Assembly (NCBI RefSeq): GCF_001685355.1
Contig: NZ_CP016438.1
Coordinates: forward strand, 5,146,001-5,210,000
From: Streptomyces lincolnensis
GTDB taxonomy: Bacteria > Actinomycetota > Actinomycetes > Streptomycetales > Streptomycetaceae
DNA length: 64,000 nt
Reading direction: 5' to 3'
Shown: positions 61,120 to 64,000 of the stretch, in pieces
How the letters are laid out: the number at the start of each line of letters is the position of its first letter
Numbering within the stretch: position 1 is the stretch's first letter
Translations under genes and position numbers: made by a program
The notes under the pieces: model-generated
What the model was told of the DNA's origin: nothing
Seen by the model: only the letters and a program-made list of their open reading frames with translations
Database searches by the model: none

Positions 61120-61317
61120 GTGCGCAACCCTTCGCGTGAGTTGAAGCCCGTCAATCCCTGGCCAGGACGGACACGTAAGGTTAGCGGCCCCTGGTGGTGA
61201 TCTTCGGCAGGGGCAGGAACCTAGGGGCTTCCCGGAGTCAAGGGGCACATCAGGACTTCGTCGGGAGCGGTCGGTGATCAAGGCGGCCGGACCGTCATCG
61301 GCCTACATCCACCCCGG

Positions 61318-61339
61318 GTTCACCCTCCGTTCATCGGCG
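61318..61339 (+). promoter_or_regulatory. PHO box (PhoP-binding direct repeats)
   Basis: GTTCACCCTCC (61318-61328) followed directly by GTTCATCGGCG (61329-61339): two 11-nt direct repeat units of the Streptomyces PhoP consensus (GTTCAYYYRSS-like), 75 bp before the PhoX start. It indicates induction at low phosphate. Confidence 0.88.
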
Positions 61340-61413
61340 CGCTTCGCTACCGCACAAACGTGCACCTACCGTCCGTCACGCTGGACTCAAGGGGAAGCAA
61401 GGGGAGCGTAAAA

Positions 61414-63492
61414 GTGCGCAAGCAGTTGCCGTTGATCATGACGCCGTCGTCCGAAACCCATTCCGGCGGCCGGTCCGCCCTGACCTGCCGTTTCCGGTGT
61501 GGGGACGCATGTTTCCACCCGGCGCCCAACACGTCGGCGAACGAGTACGTCGGTGATGTCATCGCCGGCGCGCTCAGCCGCCGTTCGATGATGCGGGCCG
61601 CGGCCGTCGTCACCGTGGCCGCCGCGGCGGGCGGTGCGGTCGCCGCGCCGCGTGCCGAGGCCGCCGAGGCCGCCGGGCAGGCCGTAGGAAAGTCCGGGTA
61701 CGGGACCGGCAAGGGGGCGCGTGGGCTGCGGTTCACCGCCGTCGCGCCGAACACCGCCGACACCGTGACCATCCCGGACGGGTACAAACAGAACATCGTC
61801 ATCCGCTGGGGCGAGCCCATCCTGCGCGGTGCGCCCGCCTTCGACCCGGAGAAGCAGACCGCCGCCGCCCAGGCCGGTCAGTTCGGGTACAACAACGACT
61901 TCCTGTCCCTGCTGCCGCTGCCCGGCGAGCACAACCGGCAGATCCTCGTCGCCAACCACGAGTACACCGACGAAGTGCTGATGTTCCGGGGGTACGACGC
62001 CGCCAACCCGACGCGCGAGCAGGTCGAGATCGCCTGGGCCGCCCACGGCCTGTCCGCCGTGGTCGTGGAGGGGGACCGCAGGAGCGGGAAGCTCACCGCC
62101 GTGCCCCGGCACCGGCTGAACCGGCGCGTCACCGCCACCACCGCGTTCCGGCTGACCGGGCCCGCCGCCGGGTCGGACCTGGTGAGGACCTCCGCCGACC
62201 CGACCGGACGGAAGGTGCTGGGCACGCTCAACAACTGCTCCGGCGGCACCACCCCGTGGGGCACCACCCTGCACGGCGAGGAGAACTTCAACCAGTACTT
62301 CGCCAACGCGAGCCGGACCACCGACAAGCGGTACGGCATCGGCACCGGCGCCAGCGAGCGCAAGTGGGAGCGGTTCGACAAGCGGTTCGACCTCGCCCAG
62401 GAGCCCAACGAGGCGCACCGCTTCGGGTACGTCGTCGAGCTCGACCCGTACGACCCCGACTCCACGCCCCGCAAGCACACCGCGCTCGGCCGGTTCAAGC
62501 ACGAGGGTGCGACGGTGCGGCTCACGCGTGACGGGCGGCCGGTCGTGTACACCGGCGACGACGAGCGCTTCGACTACTTCTACAAGTTCGTCGGCACCAA
62601 GCGGATGAAGCACGGCAGCAGCCGGGCCGTGCGCGAGCACAACCTGTCGCTGCTCGACGAGGGCACGCTCTACGTCGCCAAGCTCACCGGCGACTCCCCC
62701 GCCATCGAGATCGACGGCACCGGCAAGCTCCCCGGCGACGGCGAGTTCGACGGCAGCGGCGAGTGGATTCCGCTGGTCACCGCGACCGCCAAGGGTGCCG
62801 TCTCGCACGTCGAGGGCATGACCGCCGAGGAGGTCTGCGTCTTCACGCGCCTGGCCGGTGACAAGGTCGGCGCGACCAAGATGGACCGGCCCGAGGACAT
62901 CGAGCCGAACCCGCACACCGGCAAGGTGTACGTCGCCCTCACCAACAACTCCAACCGCGGTGTCGGCACGAACGCCAAGGCCGACGAGGCCAACCCGCGC
63001 AACGCCAACAAGCACGGGCACGTCCTGGAGCTGACCGAGCGCTGGAACCGGGCCGACAGCACGAGGTTCGCCTGGTCGCTGTTCCTGGTGGCGGGCGACC
63101 CCAACGACCCGGCGACCTACTTCGCCGGGTTCCCCAAGGACAAGGTCAGCCCGATCTCCTGCCCGGACAACGTGGCCTTCGACCCGTACGGCAACCTGTG
63201 GATCTCCACCGACGGCGCCCAGCTCGGCTACCACGACGGCCTGTTCGGCGTGGCCACCCGGGGTGAGCGGCGCGGTGAGCTCAAGCAGTTCCTGACCATG
63301 CCGAACGGCGCGGAGACCTGCGGTCCGGTCGTCCAGGACCGGCGCGTGCTCGTCGCCGTGCAGCACCCGGGCGAGGTCGACGGCGCCACCGTGGACAAGC
63401 CGGCCAGTGCCTGGCCCGACGGGCCGGGGAAGTACGTCCGTCCCTCGGTCGTGGCCGTGTGGCGCGCGGACGGCGGCGACATCGGCGTCTGA
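61414..63492 (+). CDS. phoX: PhoX-family alkaline phosphatase (DUF839), Tat-exported
   Basis: 692 aa. Twin-arginine signal SRRSMMRAAAVVTVAAAAGG (about 55-74), so exported folded with its metal/iron centre. DUF839 (PhoX) domain: NNDFLSLLPLPGEHNRQILVANHEYTDEVLM, WGTTLHGEENFNQYF, and C-terminal PDNVAFDPYGNLWISTDGAQ, quoted in parts. The family hydrolyses phosphate esters outside the cell. GTG 61414 follows GGGGAG; an ATG 54 bp upstream is rejected. The PHO box at 61318 gives PhoP control. Fits the phosphate-scavenging regulon. Confidence 0.94.
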   Translation: MRKQLPLIMTPSSETHSGGRSALTCRFRCGDACFHPAPNTSANEYVGDVIAGALSRRSMMRAAAVVTVAAAAGGAVAAPRAEAAEAAGQAVGKSGYGTGKGARGLRFTAVAPNTADTVTIPDGYKQNIVIRWGEPILRGAPAFDPEKQTAAAQAGQFGYNNDFLSLLPLPGEHNRQILVANHEYTDEVLMFRGYDAANPTREQVEIAWAAHGLSAVVVEGDRRSGKLTAVPRHRLNRRVTATTAFRLTGPAAGSDLVRTSADPTGRKVLGTLNNCSGGTTPWGTTLHGEENFNQYFANASRTTDKRYGIGTGASERKWERFDKRFDLAQEPNEAHRFGYVVELDPYDPDSTPRKHTALGRFKHEGATVRLTRDGRPVVYTGDDERFDYFYKFVGTKRMKHGSSRAVREHNLSLLDEGTLYVAKLTGDSPAIEIDGTGKLPGDGEFDGSGEWIPLVTATAKGAVSHVEGMTAEEVCVFTRLAGDKVGATKMDRPEDIEPNPHTGKVYVALTNNSNRGVGTNAKADEANPRNANKHGHVLELTERWNRADSTRFAWSLFLVAGDPNDPATYFAGFPKDKVSPISCPDNVAFDPYGNLWISTDGAQLGYHDGLFGVATRGERRGELKQFLTMPNGAETCGPVVQDRRVLVAVQHPGEVDGATVDKPASAWPDGPGKYVRPSVVAVWRADGGDIGV

Positions 63493-63544
63493 CGCCCGGC
63501 AGGTGTCAAGGAGTGCTGGGACGGGCGGTCGCTTCACCGCGCCC

Positions 63545-64000
63545 CTAAGGGGTGGGGGAAGTGATCGCCCGGGCCGCCGCCACCTCCTGGCGCAGGGGCT
63601 CCAGGACGCTGCCCGCCGGGCCGGTGAGATCGGTGCGGACCTCGTACAGGTTCTCCACCTCCCGTAGTCCGTCGGCCAACTCGCGCAGCTGTAGGGCCAC
63701 TTGGGACACCTCGGCGGCGGACGGCGGGGCCGCCCCGTGTTTCACCCGTACCCGTGCCGCCGTCGTGGCGTCGACGATGCGTTCCACGGCGACGACCAGA
63801 GGCCACCAGGCGGCGGCGCGGCGGCCGGTGGGCGGGGGCTCGGTCAGGGCGCGCTGGAACTCGGTGCGGATGACGGAGAGGTCCCGGTAGAGGAGGCGGC
63901 GCATCCGCGCCCGCGCGGCCGGTTCCGTGTCCGTGCCGAAGGCTTGGTCCACATAGCGGGCGGTGTCGGCGACCGCGTCCGCGAGGCGGTCGCCGACGCG
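63545..64000 (-). CDS. C-terminal part of a FUSC-like membrane protein (partial)
   Basis: The frame is open through the window end (minus strand) and its 152 visible codons are mainly helical: VADTARYVDQAFGTDTEPAA, RMRRLLYRDLSVIRTEFQRAL, VVAVERIVDATTAARV, quoted in parts. This is the cytoplasmic C-terminal pattern of FUSC/YccS-type (aromatic acid efflux) proteins of actinobacteria. Start and TM part lie outside the window. A GTG at 63952 is within the gene. Confidence 0.72.
   Translation of the reverse strand, partial: RVGDRLADAVADTARYVDQAFGTDTEPAARARMRRLLYRDLSVIRTEFQRALTEPPPTGRRAAAWWPLVVAVERIVDATTAARVRVKHGAAPPSAAEVSQVALQLRELADGLREVENLYEVRTDLTGPAGSVLEPLRQEVAAARAITSPTP

Overview
The window is high-GC actinobacterial DNA, almost certainly from a Streptomyces chromosome. 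Evidence: GC-rich third codon positions throughout, frequent GTG starts, ATGA overlaps, Tat and LAETG export signals, and families typical of the genus (DUF397/XRE/anti-sigma-ATPase cluster, SpoIIE-type phosphatase, Bpa proteasome activator, K15-type DD-transpeptidase, mycothiol-dependent isomerase). The gene order resembles, from memory, the conserved S. coelicolor core segment from the bkd genes to aspS, metG and phoX, which lies to one side of oriC. Two ParB-binding (parS) sequences fit such an origin-proximal position. No rRNA, tRNA, CRISPR array, transposase or prophage was seen.

Layout. 1-5.8 kb: the 3' end of one branched-chain 2-oxoacid dehydrogenase operon (E1beta, E2), then a MobA-like/DUF6457 fusion and MoeA (molybdenum cofactor) and a two-TM potassium channel, tightly packed; a perfect parS spans the moeA/channel junction. 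5.8-16.6 kb: a DrrAB-type ABC exporter, quinone oxidoreductase, membrane-anchored protein, Bpa, two divergent Ser/Thr kinases, an APH-fold protein, a PPOX-fold protein carrying a pentapeptide repeat, and an orphan NarL-type response regulator. 16.9-20.6 kb: a second, complete bkdA-bkdB-bkdC operon. 20.7-31.6 kb: DD-transpeptidase, GntR/MFS pair, methyltransferase, mycothiol-type isomerase, nitrilase, small secreted protein, FHA-like protein, LURP-one protein with a GlxA-type regulator, cupin, and M18 aminopeptidase. 31.7-47.2 kb: acyl-CoA dehydrogenase, two exported intradiol dioxygenases, SseB, a TetR/DHA2 efflux pair with a strong operator candidate, pirin, Bro-N protein, SpoIIE-type phosphatase, aspS (with a second parS), and an ACS-type MFS transporter with twin palindromes.

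47.2-51.7 kb is a scarred zone. It holds a decayed and apparently internally inverted FG-GAP gene, a truncated gene tail coupled to cfa, a sortase-anchored SGNH hydrolase and a 56-codon orphan ORF. 51.7-57.5 kb: PH-domain protein, pectate lyase, the anti-sigma/XRE/DUF397 cluster and a DUF234-type ATPase behind a perfect 14-bp inverted repeat. 57.5-64 kb: metG, a VWA protein with a pentapeptide-repeat linker (and a G-quadruplex motif at its stop codon), a PhoX phosphatase behind a clear PHO box, and the 3' part of a FUSC-like membrane protein.

Functionally this is mostly core metabolism and housekeeping (branched-chain acyl-CoA supply for fatty acids and polyketides, molybdenum cofactor, two aminoacyl-tRNA synthetases, phosphate scavenging), mixed with signalling modules and exported enzymes. 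I found no convincing wholly new multi-gene system. The most unusual signals are the parS-straddled gene junction, the FG-GAP inversion scar, the repeat-expanded proteins, and repeats that contain stop codons.
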